DNA from: Maribacter arcticus
Lineage (GTDB): Bacteria > Bacteroidota > Bacteroidia > Flavobacteriales > Flavobacteriaceae
Assembly: GCF_900167935.1 (NCBI RefSeq)
Contig: NZ_FUYL01000006.1
Coordinates: forward strand, 124,001 to 188,000
DNA length: 64,000 nucleotides
Direction of reading: 5' to 3'
A program made the translations under genes and the position numbers. Positions within the stretch are counted from its first letter, which is position 1. Every line of letters starts with the position of its first letter. Under the pieces are notes generated by a model that worked only from the letters and a program-made list of their open reading frames with translations, was not told the origin of the DNA and searched no databases. Shown piece after piece: positions 1 through 7,800 of the stretch.

Positions 1-205
1 GTATACTGTCGAATTTGATGGTCGATGTATTAACTGCTAATGTGTCTATTGAAAAAAGGCGAATATTACTTTCGGTAAATGTTTCGCCGGCGACAAATTC
101 AGAATCGTTATAGTTTTCTTCACTACAAGATATTATGAGGGTAGATAATATAATAGCGAACAATACCATATAGGTTGGTCGTATTTTGGTTGAGAACACT
201 TTCAT
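1..205 (-). CDS. Lipoprotein, probably DUF4270 family (N-terminal part, runs off window)
   Basis: The start ATG is at 205 and the reading frame is open to the left window edge, so only the first 68 codons are visible. Residues 1-27 form a lipoprotein signal: basic start, hydrophobic stretch, and lipobox ending IISC with the acylated Cys at 27. The following segment (ESNIRLFSIDTLAVNTSTIK then FDSI) resembles the start of Bacteroidota DUF4270 outer-envelope proteins as I remember them. It is divergent from the Kelch lipoprotein at 445. The lipoprotein call is secure. The DUF4270 call is by memory only and the function is unknown. Confidence 0.6.
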   Translation of the reverse strand, partial: MKVFSTKIRPTYMVLFAIILSTLIISCSEENYNDSEFVAGETFTESNIRLFSIDTLAVNTSTIKFDSI

Positions 206-381
206 TGAGAGTTTAATTTTTCTCAAATCTAAATGTCAAGTATGGTTGTAAAAATCGGAATAGACAAAACCGGAATGTTTTAAGATGAACGCTAACATTT
301 AAACTACTAATGAAATGATTGTGTTGGTAGATTAAAATGCAGGTTTCGTATGTTAAAAACAAACCTTTATCTATTGTGTTT

Positions 382-410
382 TTTGTACGCTAAGGTCTCT
401 AGTAGATTTG
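382..410 (+). promoter_or_regulatory. Bacteroidota-type promoter for the Kelch lipoprotein
   Basis: A -33 TTTG (382-385) and a -7 TAGATTTG (403-410) are separated by 17 bp, matching TTTG-N17-23-TAnnTTTG. The start point would be near 416, giving a 5' leader of about 29 nt before the ATG at 445. Confidence 0.5.
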
Positions 411-444
411 AATTCGATAATAAAGAAACTTTAAACAAAAAATA

Positions 445-1437
445 ATGAATAAAAGAAAATCGTATGTATACAAGATTACCGGAATGGCATTAATGGCCAT
501 GGTAATCTCTAGTTGTTCAAGTGATGATGATAATGACGATTTAGGTAACTGGATAGATAAATCTGTTTTCGACGGTAGTGCTCGTAGTAGTATTTCAGGT
601 TTTACTATTGATAACATTGGGTACATGGGTGTTGGTTATGATGGTGATGATTACCTAAAATCTTTTTGGGCCTATGACATAGAGGGCGATTATTGGTCTC
701 AAAAAGCTGATTTTCCTGGGGTGGCTCGTAATGCTGCTGTAGGTTTCGAAATCGACGGTATGGGTTATATAGGTTCGGGTTATGATGGCGTTGATGAATT
801 GAACGATTTTTACACGTATAATACAGCGACGAATACATGGGCAGAAATTGCTTCTTTTCCAACTACAAGAAGAAATGCAGTGGCATTTGGTATTAATGGT
901 TCTGGTTATGTAGGTACGGGGTATGATGGTGAAAATGACCGTAAAGATTTTTGGAAATACGATCCAGGAACAGATACTTGGCTAGAATTAGTAGGCTTTG
1001 GCGGTAACAAGCGAAGAGCAGCGACTACTTTTACGATTAACGGAATCGTGTATTTAGGTACTGGCGTTTCTAATGGTGTTTATTTAGATGATTTTTGGGC
1101 TTTTAATCCAACTACTGAAGTTTGGACCAAAAAACTAGATTTAGATGAGGAAGATGAATATGTGATAACTCGTAGTAATGCTGTTGGTTTTACCTTAAAT
1201 GGATATGGTTATATAGCTTGTGGAGAATATGGAGGTACTACGAGTACGGTTTGGGAATATGATTCGTCTACAGATGAATGGGAACAGAAAACTAATTTTG
1301 AAGGTACTTCGCGACAAGATGCTATTGCTTTCTCAACCGGTACACGTGCTTTCATTGGTATGGGTAGAACGGGCAGTCTTTATTTAGATGATTTAGATGA
1401 GTTTTTTCCTCTTGATGAGTATGAAGAGGAAGATTAA
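445..1437 (+). CDS. Kelch-repeat lipoprotein
   Basis: The protein has 330 residues. Residues 1-24 are a lipoprotein signal with lipobox VISSC (Cys24), followed by an acidic, Asp-rich linker typical of surface-exposed Bacteroidota lipoproteins. The rest is about six Kelch-like blades with the recurring pattern R-x-A/S-x-x-x-F-x-I-x-G-x-G-Y-x-G-x-G followed by D-x-W-x-Y-x-x-x-x-x-x-W. This indicates a beta-propeller, likely for binding or scaffolding on the cell surface. No enzymatic residues can be assigned. It ends before an intrinsic terminator at 1470. The DUF4907 and LytS/LytTR genes follow, and this grouping is one I recognise from other flavobacteria. The ligand is unknown. Confidence 0.8.
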   Translation: MNKRKSYVYKITGMALMAMVISSCSSDDDNDDLGNWIDKSVFDGSARSSISGFTIDNIGYMGVGYDGDDYLKSFWAYDIEGDYWSQKADFPGVARNAAVGFEIDGMGYIGSGYDGVDELNDFYTYNTATNTWAEIASFPTTRRNAVAFGINGSGYVGTGYDGENDRKDFWKYDPGTDTWLELVGFGGNKRRAATTFTINGIVYLGTGVSNGVYLDDFWAFNPTTEVWTKKLDLDEEDEYVITRSNAVGFTLNGYGYIACGEYGGTTSTVWEYDSSTDEWEQKTNFEGTSRQDAIAFSTGTRAFIGMGRTGSLYLDDLDEFFPLDEYEEED

Positions 1438-1469
1438 GTTTTCATAATGAGTGGAGTTGTTAATTTTTT

Positions 1470-1499
1470 GGGTCAATCTAAGTGGATTGGCCCATTTTT
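1470..1499 (+). terminator. Intrinsic terminator after the Kelch gene
   Basis: A 9-bp stem, GGGTCAATC (1470-1478) with GATTGGCCC (1485-1493) and one G-U pair, has a 6-nt loop and is followed by ATTTTT. It lies 33 nt after the Kelch stop codon and 13 nt before the preferred start of the next gene. Confidence 0.7.
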
Positions 1500-1511
1500 A
1501 AACATTTATTT

Positions 1512-1853
1512 ATGAGTTCTAGAGCAAAATTTAACATGGTGATAGCCCTATTTTTGGCGGTATGCTTTGTCTGTTTGTTTTTTTATCAAAAAGTAGTTTT
1601 AAATGACCTAGCAATACATTGCGAGGTTGTCAATTTGAAAGTTGGTTATGGGTACCAAATTTTGAGGGGAGAAAAAATATTGATTTTACAAGAATTTATT
1701 CCTGGTTTACCTGGTAAGCAGGTTTTTAAAACAAAGGACGAAGCACTTTCTGTGGCTAATTTGGTACTAGGTAAGATAGATAATGGAGAATCCCCAATTT
1801 TAATGCTATCGGATATCTCAAAATTAGATATTTCTACAATTAGCAATAACTGA
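1512..1853 (+). CDS. DUF4907 family protein
   Basis: The ATG at 1512 is preferred (113 residues). A GTG at 1482 is also in frame, but it lies inside the terminator hairpin. One N-terminal membrane segment (about residues 8-26) suggests an anchored or secreted protein. The remainder has the DUF4907 pattern: G-Y-G-Y-x-I-L-R-G, then I-L-Q-E-F-I-P-G-L-P-G, then F-K-T-K-D-E-A-L-x-V-A. The molecular function of the family is unknown. Linkage to the Kelch lipoprotein upstream and the sensor kinase 8 nt downstream suggests a role at the cell envelope connected to the LytS-like sensor. That is inference. Confidence 0.7.
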   Translation: MSSRAKFNMVIALFLAVCFVCLFFYQKVVLNDLAIHCEVVNLKVGYGYQILRGEKILILQEFIPGLPGKQVFKTKDEALSVANLVLGKIDNGESPILMLSDISKLDISTISNN

Positions 1854-1860
1854 TTTGACT

Positions 1861-2895
1861 ATGGATTTGATTATTAAAAATAGGATTCAGATTGTGGTTC
1901 ATATTAGTATTTGGATATTATTATATGGACTTTCTTTTTATCCGATTTTGAATGATGCAAGACCAATTCCGTCTGACGTTTTTCCAAAGTTGATTGTAAT
2001 TATAGTTTTATTTTATTTCAATTATTTTTATTTGGTACCAGCGTATTTGTTGCGTAAAAATGTGCTCATCTATCTTTTGGTTTCATTGGTTTTGTTAGTC
2101 GTTTCTGTACTGGTCCTAAATCATTTTTATCAACCGAAATTTCCTACTAATGATTTTATACACATGCAGCCTCCAACAGATTTTGGATATATGTGGGTAT
2201 ATAGGTCTTTTATTAGCCTTGGTATCCCATATGTAATAAGTGCAATTTTACGAATGTATGTAGAGTGGAAACACAATGAAAATCTACGACAATCTGTAGA
2301 AAAGGAGAATATAAAGTCAGAACTCCAATTCTTAAAAGCCCAACTGAACCCACATTTTTTATTTAATACTCTTAATACCATATATGCACTTTCTGTAAAA
2401 AAGTCTCCAGATACTTCTGAGGCTATAGTTGACCTTTCTGAGTTAATGAGGTATATGTTGTATGAGGCAGACAAAGATTTAGTGCCCTTGAATAAGGAGA
2501 TAGATTATATTAAGAGTTACATACAATTACAGCGATTGCGATTAGCTGATAGTGAAAATGTTTCTTTGAAAATAACGGGCGAAGATAGGGGTAGAGCAGT
2601 ACCTCCATTATTGTTTATTTCTTTTATTGAAAATGCATTTAAGTATGGTACAGATTACAAGGGTAAAACTTTTGTCAAGATCAATTTAGATGTTACTGAT
2701 GAATCTGTCTTCTTAAACGTCAAAAATAAAATCGGGATTTTTAAAGAGCCAACTAGCAATTCTGGTATCGGTCTAGAAAACATCAGAAATCAATTAGAAT
2801 TAATATATCCTGCGTTGCATAAACTTGAGGTTAAGAACGATGGTGAAAATTATGAAGTATCCTTAACTATTTATCAAAAAAAGCAGTCCCTATGA
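1861..2895 (+). CDS. LytS/YpdA-type sensor histidine kinase (His_kinase family)
   Basis: A TTG at 1855 is in frame, but the ATG at 1861 is the better start (344 residues). There are four predicted membrane helices within about residues 8-135, then a coiled linker. The His_kinase core has L-K-A-Q-L-N-P-H-F-L-F-N-T-L-N with the phospho-acceptor His near 165. A short HATPase domain has the N-box FIENAFKYG and the G-box SGIGLENIRNQL. It lacks a periplasmic sensor domain, so the signal is probably sensed within the membrane. Its last four bases overlap the ATG of the LytTR response regulator, so the two are translationally coupled and almost certainly cognate. Confidence 0.9.
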   Translation: MDLIIKNRIQIVVHISIWILLYGLSFYPILNDARPIPSDVFPKLIVIIVLFYFNYFYLVPAYLLRKNVLIYLLVSLVLLVVSVLVLNHFYQPKFPTNDFIHMQPPTDFGYMWVYRSFISLGIPYVISAILRMYVEWKHNENLRQSVEKENIKSELQFLKAQLNPHFLFNTLNTIYALSVKKSPDTSEAIVDLSELMRYMLYEADKDLVPLNKEIDYIKSYIQLQRLRLADSENVSLKITGEDRGRAVPPLLFISFIENAFKYGTDYKGKTFVKINLDVTDESVFLNVKNKIGIFKEPTSNSGIGLENIRNQLELIYPALHKLEVKNDGENYEVSLTIYQKKQSL

Positions 2896-3620
2896 AATGT
2901 ATTATTATAGATGATGAGCCCCTAGCTATCGAGATTTTATCTGGTTACTGCGAGAAATTGGATTTCTTAGAATTGGTGAATACCTATACTAATCCCTTAG
3001 ATGCAATTACAGAGATTAAGGACAAGAAAATAGATTTGATATTCTGTGATATAGAAATGCCCCAGATTAACGGTATCGATTTTATGGGCACTTTAGATAA
3101 TAGGCCATTGTTCATTTTTACAACAGCCTATTCGCAATATGCAGTCGACGGATTTGAATTGAACGCTGTTGACTATTTGGTAAAACCAATACCTTATCAT
3201 CGTTTTATAAAGTCAGTGTCAAGAGTTCAAGATATAATTTCAAAAAAAGAAAAACCAACTATGATAGCAAATGTTTTTCCATCGAACGGAGATAATTCTA
3301 TAGATAAAAAGTTCATTTTCGTAAAAGCGGAATATGAAAGTATAAAGATAGATTTAGACCAGATAGAATATGTTCAGGGCTTAAAAGATTACCTGAAAAT
3401 TCATATTTGTAATACTAATAAGACCATTTTAACTTTAATGAGTTTTAAAGAGATTATGAACAAATTACCATCTAATCAATTTCTTAGGGTTCATAAATCA
3501 TATATTGTTAATGTCAATTATATTAAAACCGTTCAACGAAACAGGATTGTTATAAGCGATATGCGTATACCAATAGGTGAAAGTCATAAAGAAGCTTTTT
3601 ACTCCATATTAGGACTGTAA
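2892..3620 (+). CDS. LytTR-family response regulator
   Basis: The 242-residue protein has an N-terminal receiver domain (about 1-118) with acidic pocket IIIDDEP, phospho-acceptor Asp53 in CDIEMP, and conserved Lys in LVKPI. A C-terminal LytTR DNA-binding domain (about 138-240) has F-I-F-V-K-A-E-Y, LDQIEYVQGLKDYLKIH and F-L-R-V-H-K-S-Y-I-V-N. The start overlaps the kinase stop (ATGA). Targets cannot be read from the window. The neighbouring Kelch and DUF4270-like lipoprotein genes are plausible candidates. Confidence 0.93.
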   Translation: MKCIIIDDEPLAIEILSGYCEKLDFLELVNTYTNPLDAITEIKDKKIDLIFCDIEMPQINGIDFMGTLDNRPLFIFTTAYSQYAVDGFELNAVDYLVKPIPYHRFIKSVSRVQDIISKKEKPTMIANVFPSNGDNSIDKKFIFVKAEYESIKIDLDQIEYVQGLKDYLKIHICNTNKTILTLMSFKEIMNKLPSNQFLRVHKSYIVNVNYIKTVQRNRIVISDMRIPIGESHKEAFYSILGL

Positions 3621-3699
3621 TTTCTTCTGCTAGAATTTGATATTATTATTTTTGATTTTACTAACCACTATAAGCTACCAAAGTTTAGATAGAATTATC

Positions 3700-3707
3700 T
3701 ATTTTTG
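3700..3707 (+). promoter_or_regulatory. Possible -7 element upstream of pyrR
   Basis: TATTTTTG at 3700-3707 matches TAnnTTTG. No convincing -33 TTTG lies at the expected distance, so support is weak. It would start transcription near 3713, about 20 nt before the preferred pyrR ATG. I saw no PyrR-type terminator/anti-terminator in the 113-nt gap. Confidence 0.3.
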
Positions 3708-3733
3708 TTTAGCTAAATGCATGGGTGTCTATT

Positions 3734-4273
3734 ATGAGTCAAAAAGTTTTACTCTCTTCCAAAGAAATAAATATCATCCTGCATCGATTGGCTTGTCAGC
3801 TTCTTGAAAACCATTTAACTTTTGAAAACACAGTACTTATAGGCATTCAACCTAGAGGTAAATTTTTGGCAGAGCGGTTAACCAAGATTTTAAAGGAAGA
3901 GTATAAGGTGAAGCATATCGACTTAGGTTTTTTAGATATTACCTTTTATCGTGATGATTTTAGAAGAGGGGATAAAACTCTTGAAGCGACCAAAACCCAT
4001 ATAGATTTTTTAGTTGAGGATAAAAATGTAGTACTTATTGATGATGTGCTTTATACAGGTAGAAGTATTAATGCTGCTTTAACGGCTTTACAATCATTTG
4101 GGAGGCCTAAAGATGTTGAATTACTATGCTTAATTGACCGAAGATTTAGCAGGCATTTACCTATTCAGCCTAACTATAGAGGTCGTCAGGTAGATGCTAT
4201 TAACGACGAAAAAGTAAAGGTGATGTGGGAAGAAAATGATGGAGAGGATATCATATATTTAGTAAATAGATAA
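3734..4273 (+). CDS. pyrR: PyrR family protein / uracil phosphoribosyltransferase
   Basis: The ATG at 3734 is chosen over an in-frame GTG at 3725 (179 residues). It is a type I phosphoribosyltransferase fold with GIQPRGKFLAERL near residues 36-48 and the PRPP-binding loop VVLIDDVLYTGRSINAAL around 98-115, matching PyrR rather than Upp. In Firmicutes PyrR attenuates pyr operons in response to UMP and has weak UPRTase activity. Here it directly precedes pyrB (6 nt gap), which supports a pyrimidine role. With no visible attenuator, its mode of regulation is uncertain. Confidence 0.9.
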   Translation: MSQKVLLSSKEINIILHRLACQLLENHLTFENTVLIGIQPRGKFLAERLTKILKEEYKVKHIDLGFLDITFYRDDFRRGDKTLEATKTHIDFLVEDKNVVLIDDVLYTGRSINAALTALQSFGRPKDVELLCLIDRRFSRHLPIQPNYRGRQVDAINDEKVKVMWEENDGEDIIYLVNR

Positions 4274-4279
4274 AAAAAA

Positions 4280-5206
4280 ATGAGCGAACTGAGTGTTAAA
4301 CACTTACTGGGAATCAAATATCTTAAGGAAACTGATATTCAACTTATTTTTGAAACAGCCGATCATTTTAAAGAAGTAATTAATCGGTCAATTAAAAAGG
4401 TTCCTTCACTTCGTGATATTACCATAGCTAATATTTTTTTTGAGAATAGTACTAGAACTAAGTTATCTTTTGAACTAGCTGAAAAAAGACTGTCAGCGGA
4501 TGTTCTTAATTTTTCTGCAAGTCAATCATCGGTTACGAAAGGGGAAACCCTCATAGACACTGTGAACAATATTTTATCTATGAAAGTAGATATGGTAGTG
4601 ATGCGGCATCCTAATCCTGGGGCAGGCATATTTCTTTCGAAACATGTAAAAGCTTCTATAATTAATGCTGGTGATGGTGCACATGAGCATCCAACACAGG
4701 CGCTATTGGATTCATATTCAATACGTGAAAAATTAGGAGATGTAGCTGGTAAAAATGTGGTAATTGTTGGTGATATTCTTCATTCTAGAGTTGCCCTATC
4801 GAATATATTCGCCTTAAAATTACAAGGGGCAAATGTTAAAGTGTGTGGGCCTAAAACACTATTGCCAAAGTATATAGATTCTTTAGGTGTGGGCGTTGAA
4901 ACTAATTTAAGAAAGGCTTTAGAGTGGTGCGATGTAGCTAATATGCTGCGCATACAGAACGAAAGGCTTGATATTAGTTATTTTCCGACAACAAGAGAAT
5001 ATACGCAGCAGTTTGGGGTCAACAAAAAACTATTAGATAGCTTAGATAAAGAAATTGTAATTATGCATCCAGGCCCTATCAATAGAGGTGTTGAGATTAC
5101 GAGTGATGTTGCAGATTCAAAGCAGTCGATAATTTTGAATCAAGTTGAAAATGGTGTAGCTATACGTATGGCAGTTATTTATTTATTGGCATCTAAAATA
5201 AAGTGA
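4280..5206 (+). CDS. pyrB: Aspartate carbamoyltransferase, catalytic subunit
   Basis: PyrB makes N-carbamoyl-aspartate from carbamoyl phosphate and aspartate, the committed step of pyrimidine synthesis. The 308 residues are normal for the family. The carbamoyl-phosphate loop F-F-E-N-S-T-R-T-K-L-S-F-E lies near 52-64, the catalytic H-P-T-Q-A-L-L-D near 136-143, and the C-terminal H-P-G-P-I-N-R-G near 264-271. No pyrI regulatory gene is adjacent; the next ORF is an unrelated STAS-like protein 1 nt downstream. It is probably co-transcribed with pyrR. Confidence 0.96.
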   Translation: MSELSVKHLLGIKYLKETDIQLIFETADHFKEVINRSIKKVPSLRDITIANIFFENSTRTKLSFELAEKRLSADVLNFSASQSSVTKGETLIDTVNNILSMKVDMVVMRHPNPGAGIFLSKHVKASIINAGDGAHEHPTQALLDSYSIREKLGDVAGKNVVIVGDILHSRVALSNIFALKLQGANVKVCGPKTLLPKYIDSLGVGVETNLRKALEWCDVANMLRIQNERLDISYFPTTREYTQQFGVNKKLLDSLDKEIVIMHPGPINRGVEITSDVADSKQSIILNQVENGVAIRMAVIYLLASKIK

Positions 5207-5207
5207 T

Positions 5208-5540
5208 ATGGTTTTTAATAATGAAGAATCGTTGATTATTATATCTCAGGAGAAAATCTCCATTGATATCTTTTTTGAAAATTTAGAGAAAGCGTATCCC
5301 AAGTTAAAAAATGAGAATCTGGTTATAGATTTATTGGGATTTACCAAGCTTACACCTTATAATGTTCTGGCATTTTTAGAGATTTCTAAAAAGCATCGAA
5401 AGAACGGAAAATCATTTGTACTAGTTTCTGAGAAGGTTTCTTACAATGATGTGCCTGAAGAAATTAGTTTAGTGCCTACGCTTCAAGAAGCACGTGATAT
5501 AGTCGAAATGGAGGAAATAGAGCGTGATTTGGGTATTTAA
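5208..5540 (+). CDS. Small STAS-like protein of unknown function
   Basis: The 110-residue protein has no signal or membrane segment. Alternating strands and helices (LVIDLLGFTKLTPYNVLAF, then KSFVLVSEKV, then VPTLQEARDIVEMEEIERD) resemble the STAS / anti-sigma-antagonist fold, though I see no clear phospho-serine motif. It starts 1 nt after the pyrB stop and precedes rnz by 120 nt. I recall similar small ORFs beside flavobacterial rnz genes. No function can be assigned. Confidence 0.65.
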   Translation: MVFNNEESLIIISQEKISIDIFFENLEKAYPKLKNENLVIDLLGFTKLTPYNVLAFLEISKKHRKNGKSFVLVSEKVSYNDVPEEISLVPTLQEARDIVEMEEIERDLGI

Positions 5541-5660
5541 TTACTAAAGTAGCTTTTTTCGACACCTAGTAGCTATCTAGTTCCATTTTATTAAAAAACA
5601 GATAGTACTGCAATGAAATAGGTTGTTGAGCGATTTAAAATTTATTAGTATCATATATTT

Positions 5661-6566
5661 ATGCGTCTGACCATACTAGGCTGTTATGCTGCAACTCCCA
5701 GGACATTAACCAACCCAACTGCTCAAGTTTTAGAAATAAATGGTCATATTATTCTAATTGATTGTGGAGAAGGTACCCAGGTAGAGTTACGAAGGCGTAA
5801 AATAAAGTTTTCAAGAATTAATCATATTTTTATTTCTCACCTTCACGGAGATCATTTTTTCGGACTCCCAGGGTTGATATCAACCATGCGCTTGTTGGGG
5901 CGGGAAAAAGAATTACATGTTTATGGTCCAAAAGGCATTAAAGAAGCGATAACCCTTCTTTTGAAATTAGGAGATTCTTGGACCAATTATCCTTTATTAT
6001 TTCATGAACTAGCAAGTAAAGAACCAGAACTAGTATTTGAGGACAAAAAAATTTCTGTAACGACTATTCCCTTAGATCATCGAATTTATACTAATGGTTT
6101 TTTGTTCAAGGAGAAAGAGGGTAAAAGAAAACTGAATATTGATGCTGCTCAGAACTACGGAATTGATAAAGCTTATTATCAAAATATTAAAAATGGAAAG
6201 GATATTACTTTAGACAACGGTGAAACGATACTGAACAAAGAATTGACTTTTGATCCTCCTAAACCAAAATCATATGCATTTTGTAGTGATACGGTATATG
6301 ACACAAATTTATCAGAACAATTAAAAGGAGTAGATGTTCTTTATCATGAATCTACTTTTTTAGAATCAGAGGCAGAATTGGCTACGAAAACAAAGCATTC
6401 TACTGCATTACAAGCTGCTAAAATAGCTAAAGCTGCAAATGTAAAAACCTTAGTATTAGGTCATTACTCTACTCGCTATAAATCTATTGAGCTTTTCAAG
6501 GAAGAAGCCACCACTATTTTTTCTAACGTTTTGCTTGCTGACGATGGTCGTGCATTTGATTTTTAG
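5661..6566 (+). CDS. rnz: Ribonuclease Z (tRNA 3'-end processing endonuclease)
   Basis: Ribonuclease Z removes 3' trailers from tRNA precursors. The 301-residue protein is a short-form enzyme of the metallo-beta-lactamase superfamily. The zinc motif HLHGDH lies at about residues 60-65, the glycine-rich DCGEGTQVELRR near 35-46, a further metal Asp in AFCSDT near 207-212, and the final HxST signature GHYSTRYK near 266-273. The tRNA-Pro in this window encodes its CCA while tRNA-Ser does not, so the organism needs 3' processing of the RNase Z type for at least some tRNAs. Confidence 0.95.
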   Translation: MRLTILGCYAATPRTLTNPTAQVLEINGHIILIDCGEGTQVELRRRKIKFSRINHIFISHLHGDHFFGLPGLISTMRLLGREKELHVYGPKGIKEAITLLLKLGDSWTNYPLLFHELASKEPELVFEDKKISVTTIPLDHRIYTNGFLFKEKEGKRKLNIDAAQNYGIDKAYYQNIKNGKDITLDNGETILNKELTFDPPKPKSYAFCSDTVYDTNLSEQLKGVDVLYHESTFLESEAELATKTKHSTALQAAKIAKAANVKTLVLGHYSTRYKSIELFKEEATTIFSNVLLADDGRAFDF

Positions 6567-6642
6567 TGCTTTTTAATCTGATTTAATGGCACATATTTTC
6601 CTTTCTTTTTAGAACTTTGTTTATCTTGTTTTTAACCTGAAA

Positions 6643-7293
6643 ATGATGCAGAAAGATTTAAGTAATTATAGAAAATCGTACGAGAAAAGTGCTTTGATGG
6701 AAGATAGTATTTCTGACAATCCTCTACAGCTCTTTCAAACTTGGTTTTATGAAGTTGAAAAGTCAGATAGTGTTGATGAACCTAACGCTATGACAGTTTC
6801 AACAGTGGGTCTAGATGGTTTTCCTAAAAGTAGAGTAGTACTACTTAAAAAGTATACCTATGAAGGTTTTATCTTTTATACTAATTATAATAGTGAGAAG
6901 GGTTTGGCGATTGCAGAAAATCCAAAAATATGTATTTCCTTTTTTTGGCCATATTTAGAGCGACAGATTATTATTAAAGGAACAGCAGAGAAATTAGCGA
7001 AAAATCTTTCTGACGGCTATTTCGAATCACGGCCAGATGGTAGTAAATTAGGTGCTTTGGTGTCTGACCAAAGTACTGTAATTGAAAGTAGAACGGTATT
7101 GGACGCTAGACTAACTCAGCTAGAGAAAGAATATAGTGGCAAGGAAATAGAGCGACCAGAGCATTGGGGTGGTTACCTTGTTAGACCGGTGTCAATGGAG
7201 TTTTGGCAAGGAAGATCAAATAGGTTGCATGATCGTATTCGGTATACGTTAACAGATGATTTTGATTGGAAAATGGAGCGATTGGCACCTTAA
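6643..7293 (+). CDS. pdxH: Pyridoxamine 5'-phosphate oxidase
   Basis: PdxH oxidises PNP or PMP to pyridoxal 5'-phosphate using FMN. The 216 residues are the usual length. FMN-binding segments are seen in P-K-S-R-V-V-L-L-K (about 61-69) and F-Y-T-N-Y-N-S-E-K-G (about 78-87), and the C-terminal signature F-W-Q-G-R-S-N-R-L-H-D-R lies near 187-198. Two adjacent ATG codons (6643, 6646) could start it. sixA follows 15 nt downstream. Confidence 0.96.
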   Translation: MMQKDLSNYRKSYEKSALMEDSISDNPLQLFQTWFYEVEKSDSVDEPNAMTVSTVGLDGFPKSRVVLLKKYTYEGFIFYTNYNSEKGLAIAENPKICISFFWPYLERQIIIKGTAEKLAKNLSDGYFESRPDGSKLGALVSDQSTVIESRTVLDARLTQLEKEYSGKEIERPEHWGGYLVRPVSMEFWQGRSNRLHDRIRYTLTDDFDWKMERLAP

Positions 7294-7308
7294 TTATACA
7301 AAGACTAA

Positions 7309-7800
7309 ATGAAGAATTTGTTTTTAATGCGCCATGGTAAATCTTCTTGGGAACTAAATGTTAGTGATCAAGATAGGGCTTTGTTGCAGAAAGGTATTAC
7401 AGATGCCCAATTAGTAGCTACAGAATTTGCAAGTAAAAATTTGAAAATAGACTATGTTTATTCTAGTCCTGCAAATAGGGCATTACATACAAGTATGATT
7501 TTTTTAAGAACATTAAATTATCCATTAAAACACTTTTCTGTTGTTTCAGATTTATATGATTTTTCAGGCGATAAGGTTATCGATTTTATAAAGAGCTTAG
7601 ATGATTCATTAGATAATGTCCTCATTTTTGGGCATAATCACGCATTCACATATATTGTAAATGCATTTGGAAACAAGCATATTGACAATGTGCCTACTAG
7701 TGGGTTCGTTCAGTTACAGTTTAAAGAAAATTCATGGTCCAGTATTACACAGGGCTCAACAATAATAACCATTTTTCCAAAGCAATTAAAAGCATGGTAA
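7309..7800 (+). CDS. SixA-like histidine phosphatase
   Basis: The 163-residue protein belongs to the histidine phosphatase (phosphoglycerate mutase-like) superfamily. The catalytic RHG is in FLMRHGKSSW at residues 7-9, the second motif YSSPANRALHT lies near 50-60, and the second catalytic His is in FGHNHAF near 105-110. SixA removes phosphate from HPt-domain phosphohistidines in E. coli, but many family members act on small molecules, so the substrate is open. Its last seven bases overlap the preferred ppk1 start (ATGGTAA), implying translational coupling with polyphosphate kinase. Confidence 0.85.
   Translation: MKNLFLMRHGKSSWELNVSDQDRALLQKGITDAQLVATEFASKNLKIDYVYSSPANRALHTSMIFLRTLNYPLKHFSVVSDLYDFSGDKVIDFIKSLDDSLDNVLIFGHNHAFTYIVNAFGNKHIDNVPTSGFVQLQFKENSWSSITQGSTIITIFPKQLKAW

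Noticed and set aside
1482-1511. GTG start extending the DUF4907 protein by ten residues
   Set aside because: The GTG sits in the loop of the preceding terminator hairpin, and the ATG at 1512 gives a more normal N-terminus.
3621-3733. PyrR-responsive attenuator in the pyrR leader
   Set aside because: No terminator hairpin with a T-run or competing anti-terminator could be drawn in this 113-nt region.
7734-7793. Longer N-terminus for ppk1
   Set aside because: The extra 20 residues lie within sixA in another frame. Family length and the Y-V-N-R-E-I-S-W motif fit the ATG at 7794.
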